From contig JANQTJ010000041.1 in the NCBI GenBank assembly GCA_030731745.1, forward strand, positions 1 through 46,000: a DNA stretch of 46,000 bases, in the 5' to 3' direction. Source of the DNA: Flaviramulus sp. (lineage in GTDB: Bacteria > Bacteroidota > Bacteroidia > Flavobacteriales > Flavobacteriaceae). The stretch's first letter is position 1, and every line of letters begins with the position of its first letter. Shown one piece after another: positions 9,194 through 19,509 of the stretch. The notes beneath the pieces were generated by a model that made no database searches, had not been told where the DNA came from, and worked only from the letters and a program-made list of their open reading frames with translations. Both the position numbers and the translations under genes were made by a program.

Positions 9194-10057
9194 ATGTCTA
9201 AAGAAGTAAAAATAATAGAATGTCCACGGGATGCCATGCAGGGTATAAAGCAATTTATTCCTACAGAGCAAAAAGTACAATACATTCAATCACTTTTACG
9301 GGTAGGGTTTGATACGATTGATTTTGGAAGTTTTGTGTCTCCAAAAGCCATTCCTCAAATGGTAGATACTGAGGAGGTTTTATCCAGACTTGATTTAACA
9401 AAAACTACCAGTAAACTTTTGGCTATTATTGCAAATACCCGTGGCGCAGAAGATGCTTCTCTATTTAAAGAGATAGATTACTTAGGTTTTCCTTTTTCAA
9501 TCTCTGAGAATTTTCAAATGCGTAATACCCATAAAACAATTGCGCAGTCTGTTGAGACTCTTTCTAAGATTTTGGATATTGCTAGTGCTTCTAATAAGAA
9601 AGTTGTAGTTTATATTTCAATGGGTTTTGGTAATCCTTATGGAGACCCTTGGGATGTTGATATAGTAGGAGAATGGACAGAGAAATTATCCAAAATGGGT
9701 GTTAAAATTTTATCTTTAAGCGATACTATTGGAAGTTCCGAACCAGAAAGTATAAGTTATTTGTTTTCAAATTTAATCCCAAGATATCCAGATATTGAAT
9801 TTGGCGCACATTTGCATACAACTCCAAATTCTTGGTTTGAAAAAGTGGATGCAGCATTTAAAGCGGGTTGCTATCGTTTTGATGGTGCAATTCAAGGTTT
9901 TGGAGGTTGCCCAATGGCTAAAGATGAACTAACGGGTAATATGCCAACTGAGAAACTCTTATCATATTTTACATCACAAAAGAAAAATAATTTGAACGCT
10001 TTGAGTTTTGAAAGTGCTTTTAACGAGGCTTCTAAAATTTTTAAAAATTTCCAATAA
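9194..10057 (+). CDS. mvaB: Hydroxymethylglutaryl-CoA lyase
   Basis: A 287-residue TIM-barrel protein of the HMGL-like/DRE-TIM family. Motifs are ECPRDAMQ at the N-terminus (catalytic Arg and metal-binding Asp), GSFVSPKAIPQMVD, GAHLHTTPN with the metal-site histidines, and the active-site Cys loop GFGGCPMAKDELTGNMPTE. It cleaves HMG-CoA to acetoacetate and acetyl-CoA, the last step of leucine breakdown. Two motif positions differ from the best-known enzymes (AMQ for GLQ; HLHTT for HxHDT). It stands alone and ends at a hairpin terminator shared with the converging receptor gene. Confidence 0.88.
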   Translation: MSKEVKIIECPRDAMQGIKQFIPTEQKVQYIQSLLRVGFDTIDFGSFVSPKAIPQMVDTEEVLSRLDLTKTTSKLLAIIANTRGAEDASLFKEIDYLGFPFSISENFQMRNTHKTIAQSVETLSKILDIASASNKKVVVYISMGFGNPYGDPWDVDIVGEWTEKLSKMGVKILSLSDTIGSSEPESISYLFSNLIPRYPDIEFGAHLHTTPNSWFEKVDAAFKAGCYRFDGAIQGFGGCPMAKDELTGNMPTEKLLSYFTSQKKNNLNALSFESAFNEASKIFKNFQ

Positions 10058-10091
10058 AAAAGAGAGTCACTAATAATTAGGACTCTCTTTT
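10056..10091. terminator. Bidirectional terminator between mvaB and the TonB receptor gene
   Basis: An AAAAGAGAGTC/GACTCTCTTTT stem with an inner CTAAT/ATTAG extension, separated by a one-base bulge. It lies between two converging stop codons and has A and T runs on its flanks. Confidence 0.85.
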
Positions 10092-10098
10092 AAAATAT

Positions 10099-12324
10099 TT
10101 AAAATCTAAAATCTAAACCTGCATAGGCTCCGAATGGATGTCCAGGTCTTAAACCTGCGGGAACTCTAGAAACTGCATATGTTTTATCTAAAAGATTTAT
10201 GATATTTCCAGTAACACTTAAACGTTTGTTGATATGATATTTACACGAAAAATCAATAATAAAATTTGAAGTTACACCATTTGCTTCTGTGATTTTTTCA
10301 GTACCTGCCAATGTTCTAAAAGCGCCATTTAAACGGCCGTTCAGGTTGAGTTCAAACTTTTTATGTTCTAACGAAATTGAAGTGTTAAATTGATGTTTTG
10401 CTATGTAAGGTAGCTCGTCTCCAATTGAAACTTGTCCCCATAATCCATCATCACTACCGAAACTATTTAAAAATTCAGTATCTGTAAAGGTGTATCCAAA
10501 AGTTATTGGTAGTGAAAATTTATTGTTTTTTTCGATTAAATCATAATTTAAAAGTAATTCAATACCCCTTACGGCTACTTCACCAGCATTAAACTGATCT
10601 AAAGATCCAGTTCCTCCAGTTGCAGCCAAATCACTTCCTAGCAAGTTGCTGTAGTCATTATAAAAAGCTACAATTTCGCCTCTTAATCCTTCAAAATTAA
10701 ATCTGGATCCTAATTCGTAATTAATGCTTTCTTCTGGCTTTTCACCAGGTTCGTTACCTGGAGGAGAAAAACCTTTATGAATACCACCATATAGCGATGT
10801 ATTCTGATTGAATTTATAATTAAAACCAATTCCAGGGATAAAAATATCTACATTATTTTCTCTGATTGATAAGTTGGTTCCATTCCGATTTGAATCGTTG
10901 GTTCCAAAATTTTCTCTAATTAAGGTAATATTTTCATAACGTAAACCAGGAGTAAGTGTTAAGTTATTATAATTTAATTTATATAAGATCGATCCTGCAA
11001 AAGCCTTAGCACTACTTATTCTATTAGAATCACCGCCTCTAGCACCATTAGATGTTAAATTCATTTCGCCATCAATTATATTATAGCCATCAACCCATTG
11101 GTATCTATCCTCTTCATCGTAATGGTAACGTAGACCAATTTCAATATCATGAAATAATTTCGCACCAGACCAATGATAATCAAATTTTGTTTGTACGCCT
11201 TTAGAGACGTATTTTCTGTTATTTGCTTTTAAAAGAATGGCATCATTATCAGAATTAGTTGTGCCATTAACAATACTCATGTAATCTGGATAGTCTTCAG
11301 GATTATTAACAATAGAAGCTATACCAACTCTATTATTATTTACAACAATATCATTTAACTTATACCAGTTTCTTGAAAAACCATTATAGTAAGCGTTTGT
11401 TGTGATTCTGAATTGGTTAGAAAAATCAATGTTATGAGTTGCCATAAATTGGATATGATCATTCGTCATTTGGTCATCTTGAGAACTTGCATATCTACTA
11501 AAAGAATTTAAGTCAAAATCATTTTGTGTAAGACCTAAATAAGTTTCATTGGATACTTCATCAGCGTACTGAAATTTAAAAGTTAAAGCTTGTTGTAATG
11601 CAGCTTCTGGATTTGAATTGATTCTAAATTTAGCTACAAAATCGTTTTTATCAAACCCAGTATTGCTGCCATCAGGCAAGTTTTTAAAACCATCAGAATT
11701 CATATTTAAATATTCAACATTGTACCCAAATGTTGGTTTGCTATCCCCAATTTTAAGATATGTTTGTCCCGTATTAAAGCTACCATAATTTGTTCTAAAA
11801 GCACCTTTAAACGTTTCAGGAATTTGGGTGCTTACTAAGTTTAAAGCGCCACCAGTGGTAAATGGGCCATATTGTATTTGACTACTACCTTTTAAAATTT
11901 CTACAGCTTTCATTCTAGCTATAGATGGGAAATAATAAGCAGCAGGAGAGCTGTATGGAGCTGGTGCTATAAGTACGCCATCTTCCATAATAGATATTTT
12001 TGCACTACGTTCAGGTGATGTACCTCGTAAACTGATATTTGGACGCAATCCAAATCCGTCTTCTTCATAAATATTAACACCAGGAACAGTTCTTAAAACT
12101 CTATTAATATCTGTGTAATTAAATTTTTCTAATTCTTCAGGTGAAATATAGTAAGATGAACCTGTTCTGTTTTTAGCTTCATACTTACTTCCAAAAATCA
12201 CTTGAGCATTTATAAGAACTTTTTCAAGTTTTTGAATGGAGTCTTTTTTTGTTTCATTTTCTGATTCTTGTGCATACGAAATTCCTATAATTAGTAGGAA
12301 AAATAAAGAGATTTTAGCTTTCAT
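10099..12324 (-). CDS. TonB-dependent outer-membrane receptor, FecA-like
   Basis: A 741-residue receptor with a signal peptide (MKAKISLFFLLIIGISYAQ). There is no N-terminal carboxypeptidase-like domain. The plug domain (about 45-165) has INRVLRTVPGVNIYEEDGFG, LRPNISLRGTSPERSAKI, IMEDGVLIAPAPY and VEILKGSSQIQYGP. A 22-strand-type beta-barrel follows, with Phe as the last residue (GLDFRF) as expected for BAM recognition. The plug pattern resembles Fe(III)-dicitrate and siderophore receptors, but the ligand cannot be assigned. A consensus promoter lies upstream; no lipoprotein or periplasmic binding partner is adjacent. Confidence 0.9.
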   Translation of the reverse strand: MKAKISLFFLLIIGISYAQESENETKKDSIQKLEKVLINAQVIFGSKYEAKNRTGSSYYISPEELEKFNYTDINRVLRTVPGVNIYEEDGFGLRPNISLRGTSPERSAKISIMEDGVLIAPAPYSSPAAYYFPSIARMKAVEILKGSSQIQYGPFTTGGALNLVSTQIPETFKGAFRTNYGSFNTGQTYLKIGDSKPTFGYNVEYLNMNSDGFKNLPDGSNTGFDKNDFVAKFRINSNPEAALQQALTFKFQYADEVSNETYLGLTQNDFDLNSFSRYASSQDDQMTNDHIQFMATHNIDFSNQFRITTNAYYNGFSRNWYKLNDIVVNNNRVGIASIVNNPEDYPDYMSIVNGTTNSDNDAILLKANNRKYVSKGVQTKFDYHWSGAKLFHDIEIGLRYHYDEEDRYQWVDGYNIIDGEMNLTSNGARGGDSNRISSAKAFAGSILYKLNYNNLTLTPGLRYENITLIRENFGTNDSNRNGTNLSIRENNVDIFIPGIGFNYKFNQNTSLYGGIHKGFSPPGNEPGEKPEESINYELGSRFNFEGLRGEIVAFYNDYSNLLGSDLAATGGTGSLDQFNAGEVAVRGIELLLNYDLIEKNNKFSLPITFGYTFTDTEFLNSFGSDDGLWGQVSIGDELPYIAKHQFNTSISLEHKKFELNLNGRLNGAFRTLAGTEKITEANGVTSNFIIDFSCKYHINKRLSVTGNIINLLDKTYAVSRVPAGLRPGHPFGAYAGLDFRF

Positions 12325-12363
12325 TTTATTTAGACTGATTAAAAATAGTTATTTTTTTGGGTG

Positions 12364-12393
12364 CAAATTTAAGGATGAATTTTACTTTTACAA
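12364..12393 (-). promoter_or_regulatory. Promoter of the FecA-like receptor gene (TTG-N19-TAAATTTG)
   Basis: On the minus strand, TTG (12393-12391), a 19-base spacer and TAAATTTG (12371-12364) match the Bacteroidetes consensus exactly. The -7 element is 39 bases before the ATG. Confidence 0.8.
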
Positions 12394-12557
12394 AGTTTAT
12401 TTAGAATAAATAAAAATAAAATTTATAATAATTTGGTTTTCAGATATTTTGAAATTAGTCAGAGTCGTTAAATCGAAAATCAGATTTGGCTTTAAATATG
12501 TTTTAAACCAATTTAGAATTCTTTAGTCTAAGTAATAACCTATTAAAACCATTTAGA

Positions 12558-15310
12558 TTGAAAACCATATTATCATCATTTTTCTTATTATTATCGGTTT
12601 CATTATTCGCTCAAAAATTTACTTTTGAAGGTATTGTTAAAGATAAACAAGATGTTACTTTGGAAGCTGCTACGGTTTTTGTTCAAAGTGTTCAAGATAG
12701 CCTTATTATCGCCTATGGAATAACCAATAAGGACGGGCAATTTTCGATAAAGTCAATGCAGAAAAAGATTCTAAATTGCTATTTAATATAGCATATTTAG
12801 GGTATAAACCCTTTTCCAAAGAAATTGAGGTTCCAAAAACAGGAGATCTAAATGTTGGATTTTTGTTCTTAGAGGATGCCGTGGAAGAGTTAGAAACCAT
12901 ATCTATTATTTCTAGATCTCCTCCAATAATTATAAAGAAAGATACTATAGAATATAACGCTGATAGTTTTAAAACACTTCCTAATGATAGAGTAGAAGAT
13001 TTGCTTAAAAAACTACCTGGAGTTCAAATCGATATTGATGGAAACATTACAGTTAATGGTATTGATGTTGAGGCTATAAATGTGGATGGTATGCGCTTTT
13101 TTGGTGAGAAGAATGGGGATACCGCTTTAAAAAATTTACCAAGTAACGTTATTAGTAAAGTACAGGTAACGGATTTTAAAACCAATATGCAAAAGTTTAC
13201 TGGTGAAGAATCCGACTCTGGTACAAAAGAAATAAATCTGAAAATTAAAAAAGGGAAAAATACAGCATTTTTTGGAGATTTAAATGGCGGGTTTGGGACT
13301 GATGATAAATATCAAGCCAATGCTAATTTATTTAAATTGATTGATGGTAAACAGTTGGGTTTTATATCGGGATCTAATAATATAAATATACGACGCGGAT
13401 TCAACGCACTTCCAGATGCTAAATCTAGTAACGGCTATATTGAATCAGATTTTATAGGTGCTAATTACTCAAAAGGAAGATGGGATGAAACTCGGATTAA
13501 CGGAAATTATCGATTTAATGCTGATAATGTTGACAATATTCAAAAGCGAGTTCGAGAAAATTTTCTACCCAATTTAAATTATATATCCGAGACGGAAAGC
13601 ACTAGCACTAGTGATACGGATAATCATATTGGAAGTTTAGATTTAAAGTACATTATCAATCCTAAAAATAAACTATCAAAAAATAGATTGCAGCTTTCCA
13701 ATGAGTTGGATTTTAGTAGTGATAACTCAGGTTCATTTTCACAATCAGAAACATCTTCAAAATCTATTGATGGCGATTTAATAAGCGATGTAAATTCTAA
13801 AAACCAATCCGTGGCTAAAAACAGTAGTATTAAAAATAGTTGGGGTATTATTTCTAGAACAGGAAATGGTAGCGATTTTTTCACTGTAAACCTAAATTCT
13901 AATTTTAGTCAATCAAATTCAGATTCTCAAAATTATTCTGAAAATATTTTATGTGCGAGTAATAGAACCAGAATTCAAGATCAAATTATAAATACAGATA
14001 ATGGCACATCTAACATAAATTTTAATGGTATGTGGTTTAAGCAATTGCTTCCTAACTTCAGAATTATACCAAAATACAACGCTAGTTTAAGTCACAATAA
14101 AAATGAAAAATACGTTTTTGATTTTAATGAAATTGAATATGAATACACAGATTTTAATGAATTACAAAGTTTTGATAGTAAATACGTAACCACCACAGTT
14201 AAACCTGCTTTAAGATTAAGATATGACTATAATTATTTTCGTTTTGAAGTGGAAGGAGCGTTTACAAATACCTACCGAAAATATACGGATCAACTTGTAA
14301 GCGAGCGAGATTTTAATGCAGATTTTGAATATATTACTTATGCAGCTAGACTGCGGTATCGAGATAAAAACGGCTATAAAAACCTAACGCTAAACTATAA
14401 TCAGAGTGTAGATTTACCCACAGTAGCACAATTACAGCCTGTGGAAGATTTTGGTAATCAAACTAATATAAAAATAGGGAATCCGTTTTTAAAACCAGAA
14501 GTAAATCATAATATAAATTTCGAATATCAAAATAATTTAGCATTTTACAACATCAATATTACAGGAAATGCTAGAGCCCAATTTGTTAATGATAAAATTG
14601 TTAACTCAACAATAACCGATTCATATTTAATTAGATTTACCACCTATGATAACATTAATGGCGACTATTCGTTAAGCGGAAATACTGCTATTTCAAAATC
14701 ATATTTCAACAAAAAAACAAATTTTAATATTAATTTAAGGTTTTTTGCTTCTTACAATAATAACATCTCTTTACAGAACGCTGTTAAGTTTGTTTCAAGA
14801 AACACCACGTTAAGGCCATCTACATCCTTTAGGTATTCTTATGATAATAAATTAGATTTAAGTGCCACATATAGTTACTCTATAAATAACAACGTTTTTG
14901 ATACTGACGTGTTTGTTGACAACAGTTTCTTTATTCAAAATTTAAATTTTGACGCCTCTATTTTCTTTTTAAAGAACGCTTTTTTTTCTAACAAATTAGC
15001 ATACCGATACAACAGTAGAGTTGGTGATGACTTTGATGCTGATGCTGTTTTTTGGAATGCAGGATTAGGTATTCAATTATGGAAAAATAAGGGCACCTTA
15101 ACGCTTGTAGGTTATGATATTTTAGGACAGAATAATGGCTTTAGAAGAATGGTTACAAATACTTATATTCAAGATTTGGACAATAATATTTTAGAGCAAT
15201 ATTTCATGGTCACTTTTGTTTTTAAATTTGGAAGAGTAGCAGGGCAAAATATGAACGAAATACCCAAGGGACTAGGAAGAGGTCTAAGGGGTGGCTATCG
15301 AAGACGATAA
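12558..15310 (+). pseudogene. CarboxypepD_reg/TonB-type outer-membrane receptor, interrupted by one frameshift
   Basis: Two overlapping frames together encode one receptor of about 917 residues. The first part (12558-12791, TTG start) gives a signal peptide (to LFAQ) and a carboxypeptidase-like regulatory domain (FEGIVKDKQDVTLEAATVFV). It then runs out of frame near 12749-12754 and stops at 12791. In the -1 frame, the expected continuation KVNAEKDSKLLFNIAYLGYK appears at once, followed by a plug-like domain (DRVEDLLKKLPGVQID, INVDGMRFFGE) and a long barrel ending KGLGRGLRGGYRRR. Adding one A to the AAA run at 12749-12751 restores the full protein. It is either a recent inactivating mutation or a sequence error. 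The barrel portion (ORF from 12776) is otherwise intact. Confidence 0.85.
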
Positions 15311-15364
15311 TGTCATATAATTTTTTTAGTGAATATTATTAATTAAGGAAACGAAAAAAATGCT

Positions 15365-15372
15365 TAGATTTG
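15365..15372 (+). promoter_or_regulatory. Bacteroidetes -7 element of guaB
   Basis: TAGATTTG matches TAnnTTTG and sits 26 bases before the ATG at 15399. It overlaps the upstream in-frame ATG at 15360, ruling that start out as unlikely. No clear -33 TTG is seen. Confidence 0.6.
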
Positions 15373-15398
15373 CACGCAATTATAACAGTAATTGCAAC

Positions 15399-16871
15399 AT
15401 GACTGCACATCAAGATAAAATTTTAGGAGAAGGGTTAACTTACGATGACGTTCTTTTAGTTCCAGCCTTTTCTGAGGTTCTTCCACGAGAAGTAAATATT
15501 CAATCAAAATTCACAAGAAACATCACTATCAATGTTCCTATTATTTCGGCAGCTATGGATACCGTTACCGAAAGTAAAATGGCTATTGCTATGGCGCAAG
15601 AAGGCGGTATTGGGGTTTTACACAAAAACATGACTATTGAGGCCCAGGCTTTAAAAGTTCGTAGAGTTAAACGTGCAGAAAGTGGAATGATTATAGACCC
15701 TGTAACATTGCCTTTAACTGCCACAGTTTTAGATGCTAAACAAAACATGGCTGAACATGGTATTGGGGGTATTCCTATTATTGATGATTCTGGAACTTTA
15801 AAAGGTATTGTTACCAATAGAGATTTAAGGTTTGAGAGAGATAATAAACGCCTAATAACTGAAGTGATGACAAGCGAAAATTTGGTTACTGCTGCTGTAG
15901 GAACTTCATTAAAACAAGCTGAAATAATCTTACAACAACATAAAATTGAAAAGTTATTGATTGTTGATGATTATTATAAACTTTCTGGATTAATTACTTT
16001 TAGGGATATTACTAAATTAAATCAAAAGCCAATGGCTAACAAAGATGAGTATGGCCGTTTGAGAGTTGCTGCTGCTATTGGAGTTACAGCAGATGCTGTT
16101 GAAAGGGCTGAAGCTCTTGTTAATGCTGGTGTTGATGCGGTTGTTATTGACACTGCTCATGGGCACACAAAAGGTGTAGTTGGTGTATTAAAAGATATAA
16201 AATCAAAGTTTCCACAATTAGATGTTATTGTTGGTAATATTGCAACAGGTGCAGCTGCAAAATATTTAGTTGAAGCAGGAGCTGATGCTGTAAAAGTTGG
16301 TATTGGACCAGGATCAATTTGTACTACTCGAGTTGTTGCTGGTGTTGGGTTTCCTCAATTTTCTGCTGTTTTAGAAGTAGCGGCAGCAATAAAAGGAAGT
16401 GGTGTACCTGTAATTGCAGATGGTGGTATTCGTTATACTGGTGATATTCCAAAAGCTATCGCAGCTGGTGCAGATACAGTGATGTTAGGGTCTTTATTAG
16501 CAGGAACAAAAGAGTCTCCTGGAGAAACCATAATTTACGAAGGACGTAAGTTTAAATCATATAGAGGTATGGGTTCTGTTGAAGCTATGAAGGAAGGTAG
16601 TAAAGATCGTTATTTCCAAGATGTTGAAGATGATATTAAAAAACTTGTACCAGAAGGTATAGTAGGGAGAGTGCCATATAAAGGAGATTTATATGAAAGT
16701 ATTCATCAGTTTATTGGAGGTTTACGTGCTGGTATGGGATACTGTGGTGCAAAAGATATTAAAACTTTAAAAGAAACTGGGAAGTTTGTGAAAATTACAG
16801 CTAGTGGCATTAATGAAAGTCATCCGCATGATGTAACTATTACTAAAGAATCTCCTAATTACTCGAGATAA
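15399..16871 (+). CDS. guaB: IMP dehydrogenase
   Basis: A 490-residue enzyme from the ATG at 15399 ([20 protein letters not shown]); the 13-codon extension to 15360 overlaps the promoter. The IMPDH/GMPR barrel is interrupted by a pair of CBS domains (about 95-210, including [20 protein letters not shown]). The catalytic loop [15 protein letters not shown] contains the active-site Cys, and the flap region includes [19 protein letters not shown]. It converts IMP to XMP with NAD+, the committed step of guanine nucleotide synthesis. It is monocistronic, between the broken receptor and a very long terminator hairpin. Confidence 0.97.
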   Translation: MTAHQDKILGEGLTYDDVLLVPAFSEVLPREVNIQSKFTRNITINVPIISAAMDTVTESKMAIAMAQEGGIGVLHKNMTIEAQALKVRRVKRAESGMIIDPVTLPLTATVLDAKQNMAEHGIGGIPIIDDSGTLKGIVTNRDLRFERDNKRLITEVMTSENLVTAAVGTSLKQAEIILQQHKIEKLLIVDDYYKLSGLITFRDITKLNQKPMANKDEYGRLRVAAAIGVTADAVERAEALVNAGVDAVVIDTAHGHTKGVVGVLKDIKSKFPQLDVIVGNIATGAAAKYLVEAGADAVKVGIGPGSICTTRVVAGVGFPQFSAVLEVAAAIKGSGVPVIADGGIRYTGDIPKAIAAGADTVMLGSLLAGTKESPGETIIYEGRKFKSYRGMGSVEAMKEGSKDRYFQDVEDDIKKLVPEGIVGRVPYKGDLYESIHQFIGGLRAGMGYCGAKDIKTLKETGKFVKITASGINESHPHDVTITKESPNYSR

Positions 16872-16883
16872 TTTTTTCACTTA

Positions 16884-16942
16884 AAATAGATATAATCAAA
16901 AGGCCAAAGTATTTTGCTTTGGCCTTTTGATTATATCTATTT
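16884..16942. terminator. Very long bidirectional terminator hairpin after guaB
   Basis: A 26-bp perfect inverted repeat (16884-16909 pairing with 16917-16942) with a 7-base TATTTTG loop. The G+C-richer core AAGGCCAAAG/CTTTGGCCTT lies next to the loop. It sits between guaB and the converging PepSY-type gene. Confidence 0.88.
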
Positions 16943-16956
16943 ATGTTTGTTATCTA

Positions 16957-17472
16957 TTAAATAAAAACTAAAACTAAAGTTAATGCTATCCCAGCGATGG
17001 CAAAGAACATACCTTTTTTAAAAACGGGCATTTTTGGCGTGTACATCCAAAAAGCAGAAAGTACAAAAAACAATAAAGAGGCACCAAAAAAAATGTTTAA
17101 ATAATATAAAGGACTATTAGTTGTTGCTTTATGTAAGCGCTCCATTTTTTCAAGTAAAAATGGAAGTTCCATTTTTTTTACGGTCGACATTCCGGTTTTT
17201 TGATTATAATTTCCATCTTTAAAATAAAGTATATAGCCCTCTGTTTTTTCAACTTTAACAGCCATCCGTAATTTAGGACTTAATTCTCCAACTGTTAGAT
17301 TAGTTTCTAATTGAGTTTGTGATACAACTTCTTTTTTTAAAAAGTCAGTTTCTCTAAAAATCATTATAATACCACTTAGAGCATAAACAGCCATTATTCC
17401 TGCTAAAAAATATCCTAAATATCTGTGTATGATTCTAATTTGAAATGAAAAAGGTGTTTTTCGCTTAGCCAT
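16957..17472 (-). CDS. PepSY-associated transmembrane protein
   Basis: A 171-residue inner-membrane protein. The first helix (about 17-39) has the PepSY_TM-type start RIIHRYLGYFLAGIMAVYAL. A roughly 80-residue periplasmic segment resembling a PepSY module follows (VGELSPKLRMAVKVEKTEGY, YFKDGNYNQKTG), then a conserved MERLHKA, and two more helices (about 121-143 and 149-170). PepSY_TM proteins are often linked to iron or flavin reductase functions, but here the role is unknown. It lies 26 bases downstream of the GH3 gene on the same strand and probably shares its transcript. Confidence 0.75.
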   Translation of the reverse strand: MAKRKTPFSFQIRIIHRYLGYFLAGIMAVYALSGIIMIFRETDFLKKEVVSQTQLETNLTVGELSPKLRMAVKVEKTEGYILYFKDGNYNQKTGMSTVKKMELPFLLEKMERLHKATTNSPLYYLNIFFGASLLFFVLSAFWMYTPKMPVFKKGMFFAIAGIALTLVLVFI

Positions 17473-17498
17473 AATTTATTTTTTTATCTCTATTCAAA

Positions 17499-19424
17499 TT
17501 ACTTGTAGTTTAATCCAAATCCAAATTTAAAAAGTGGATTTTCACTATCATAAGGAACATCTGTTTTTTGATTTGCTACTGCTTTCATTGATGATGGTAA
17601 TTCAAAAGGTAGTTTTCCTATCGGTTTTGTATTTCCAAAAAGGACTTCACAAACAGAGATGTCACTAGCTCCATAATCTGCAATTAATGCTACTGCATTT
17701 GCAGTTATTTCTGGTATAACGGCAGGTCTGTCTAAATAAAGGTCTACTATAGTTGGAACTGTTTTTAATAGTTTCAAAATATTATCTTTTTCTTCGCCTT
17801 TGAAGTCTAAATCACCATGATGAAAACTAAGCGCTAACGGTACTTTAGATTCTGCTGGATACCAAGGTGTATTTAATCTAACAATTGCAAAATCTGCATC
17901 CTCAGGCTTCGATACTACTCTCGCATAGTTTGATACTGTAGTAGAATCTATATTTTGAACGTATACTTTGTATTTGCGTTTGGTTAATGGTAATGTAGTA
18001 TTATCATTTTTTAAAAGTGTCATAGAAATTTGTTGTGTTTTTTCACCAAATTTTCTTGATGATTCATTACCAACTATAGTATTTACTTTTGATTCATCAA
18101 CAAATGGATTGTCGAATAATCCTAATTGGAATTTCTGGCGAAGTAATCTTTTTACTGAAATATCAATTCTCTTTTCTGTTAATTTTCCTTCTTTAACCAA
18201 TTCTATTATAAACTCAGGAATCATTTCCCCACCAAATTGATCACAACCTGCATCTATAATTTTTTGAACACGATCTTTAGTATTTAAATCTTCAACACCC
18301 CAAGCCCTAGCTTTCCAAACTATTTCTGATCCCATAGGGGCATCAGAAATTAAACCCCAATCGGTACAAACCACACCATCATATTTGTATTTTTCTCTTA
18401 ATAATGTTGTGATTATCATTTTGTTATAAGACATTCCTACATTTTCATCTGTTTGATCAGTAGGCACACCGTAGTAAGGCATGATTGCTGCTGTGTTAGC
18501 TTTAAAAGCAGCCTCAAAAGGTATCAAGTGATAATCAAAATTTTTACCTGGATAAATTTGTCCTTTTTGAAAAGCAAAATGTGGATCTAAACCTTCTTTT
18601 TGTGGTCCACCACCAGGAAAATGTTTTGTCATACAAGCAACACCATCAGTTAAGTTTTTATTTTGTAAGCCTTCAATATATGGCTTTACTAATCTAGCAG
18701 TTAATTCAGCATCTTCACTAAAGTTACCACTAATTCTAGCCCAACGTGGTTCTGTAGCTAAGTCGATTTGTGGGTGAAGTGCTTCTCTGATTCCAATAGC
18801 GAGGTACTCTTCCCTTACAATTTCAGCAAATTCTTTAACAATTGCTTCATCTCCAATTGCAGCAAAACCTGGCATCTCACAAAATTGACTAAAACCTGTA
18901 GATGTCATTGCTATCACATTTTTACCAAGATGATGCCTCGGATCAGAAGCTATAGTAACAGGAATACCTAATCGCTTTTTTTCTGCAATTTTTTGAGTAT
19001 TATTATACCATTTGGCAAAAATATTTGGATCTTCAGGAATTGACCAAATATTAAAATGAGTCATTTTACGGATATTCATATTTTCCACAACATTAGGTAA
19101 ACGTCCCGCAAAACCAGATAAACCTTCTTTGCCATCTGGAATTCCATCTTCACTTATGGGAGCTCCATGAATAAACATCATACCTGCTTTTTCTTCTAAA
19201 GTCATTTGACTTAATAAATCCGATATTCGTCTTTCTACAGGCTGAGTAATATCTTCATAGACATCAAGTTCATTATTATTATTTAAGTCTCTAAATTGAG
19301 TACTTTCCTTGGTTAATACGCTACTAGATTGATTAATTACTAGTTTTGGTAGTTTTACTTCTTTATTTGTTTCACAACAAACAAATAAAATAATAACAAA
19401 TATTAGTTTAATTGTTAATTTCAT
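17499..19424 (-). CDS. Glycoside hydrolase family 3 lipoprotein (beta-glucosidase-like)
   Basis: A 641-residue GH3 enzyme. The N-terminus (IILFVCCETN) looks like a lipobox at Cys16 or Cys17, so it is probably membrane-anchored. An Asp/Asn-rich FRDLNNNNELDVYED loop (45-59) is a likely calcium site seen in related GH3 proteins. The catalytic barrel has KHFPGGGPQKEG (267-278) and the nucleophile Asp355 in VVCTDWG; the C-terminal alpha/beta sandwich follows (about 455-640). No fibronectin-III domain is present. It should release glucose or a similar sugar from beta-glucans or oligosaccharides. It is divergent from a NUDIX-type regulator and upstream of a PepSY-type gene. Confidence 0.9.
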   Translation of the reverse strand: MKLTIKLIFVIILFVCCETNKEVKLPKLVINQSSSVLTKESTQFRDLNNNNELDVYEDITQPVERRISDLLSQMTLEEKAGMMFIHGAPISEDGIPDGKEGLSGFAGRLPNVVENMNIRKMTHFNIWSIPEDPNIFAKWYNNTQKIAEKKRLGIPVTIASDPRHHLGKNVIAMTSTGFSQFCEMPGFAAIGDEAIVKEFAEIVREEYLAIGIREALHPQIDLATEPRWARISGNFSEDAELTARLVKPYIEGLQNKNLTDGVACMTKHFPGGGPQKEGLDPHFAFQKGQIYPGKNFDYHLIPFEAAFKANTAAIMPYYGVPTDQTDENVGMSYNKMIITTLLREKYKYDGVVCTDWGLISDAPMGSEIVWKARAWGVEDLNTKDRVQKIIDAGCDQFGGEMIPEFIIELVKEGKLTEKRIDISVKRLLRQKFQLGLFDNPFVDESKVNTIVGNESSRKFGEKTQQISMTLLKNDNTTLPLTKRKYKVYVQNIDSTTVSNYARVVSKPEDADFAIVRLNTPWYPAESKVPLALSFHHGDLDFKGEEKDNILKLLKTVPTIVDLYLDRPAVIPEITANAVALIADYGASDISVCEVLFGNTKPIGKLPFELPSSMKAVANQKTDVPYDSENPLFKFGFGLNYK

Positions 19425-19447
19425 GATTTATTATTTTATTATGTCTT

Positions 19448-19496
19448 TTTAACACAATAAAGATATGGATTAATTTTATTACTTTAACACAATAAA
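19448..19496. promoter_or_regulatory. Paired 14-base direct repeats, likely operator
   Basis: TTTAACACAATAAA occurs identically at 19448-19461 and 19483-19496, a 35-base period. Both copies lie in the 85-base gap between the divergent GH3 and NUDIX regulator genes. The position and duplication suggest binding sites of the adjacent regulator. Confidence 0.55.
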
Positions 19497-19509
19497 AAAA
19501 TAATTGTAA

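Noticed and set aside
12705-12791. Programmed -1 ribosomal frameshift joining the two receptor frames
   Set aside because: No good slippery heptamer in frame with a downstream structure is visible (the nearest is G AAA AAG), and a one-base deletion explains the sequence more simply. Not fully excluded.
13624-13884. Minus-strand open frame of 86 codons inside the receptor barrel
   Set aside because: It is antisense to a well-supported barrel sequence and shows no recognisable features.
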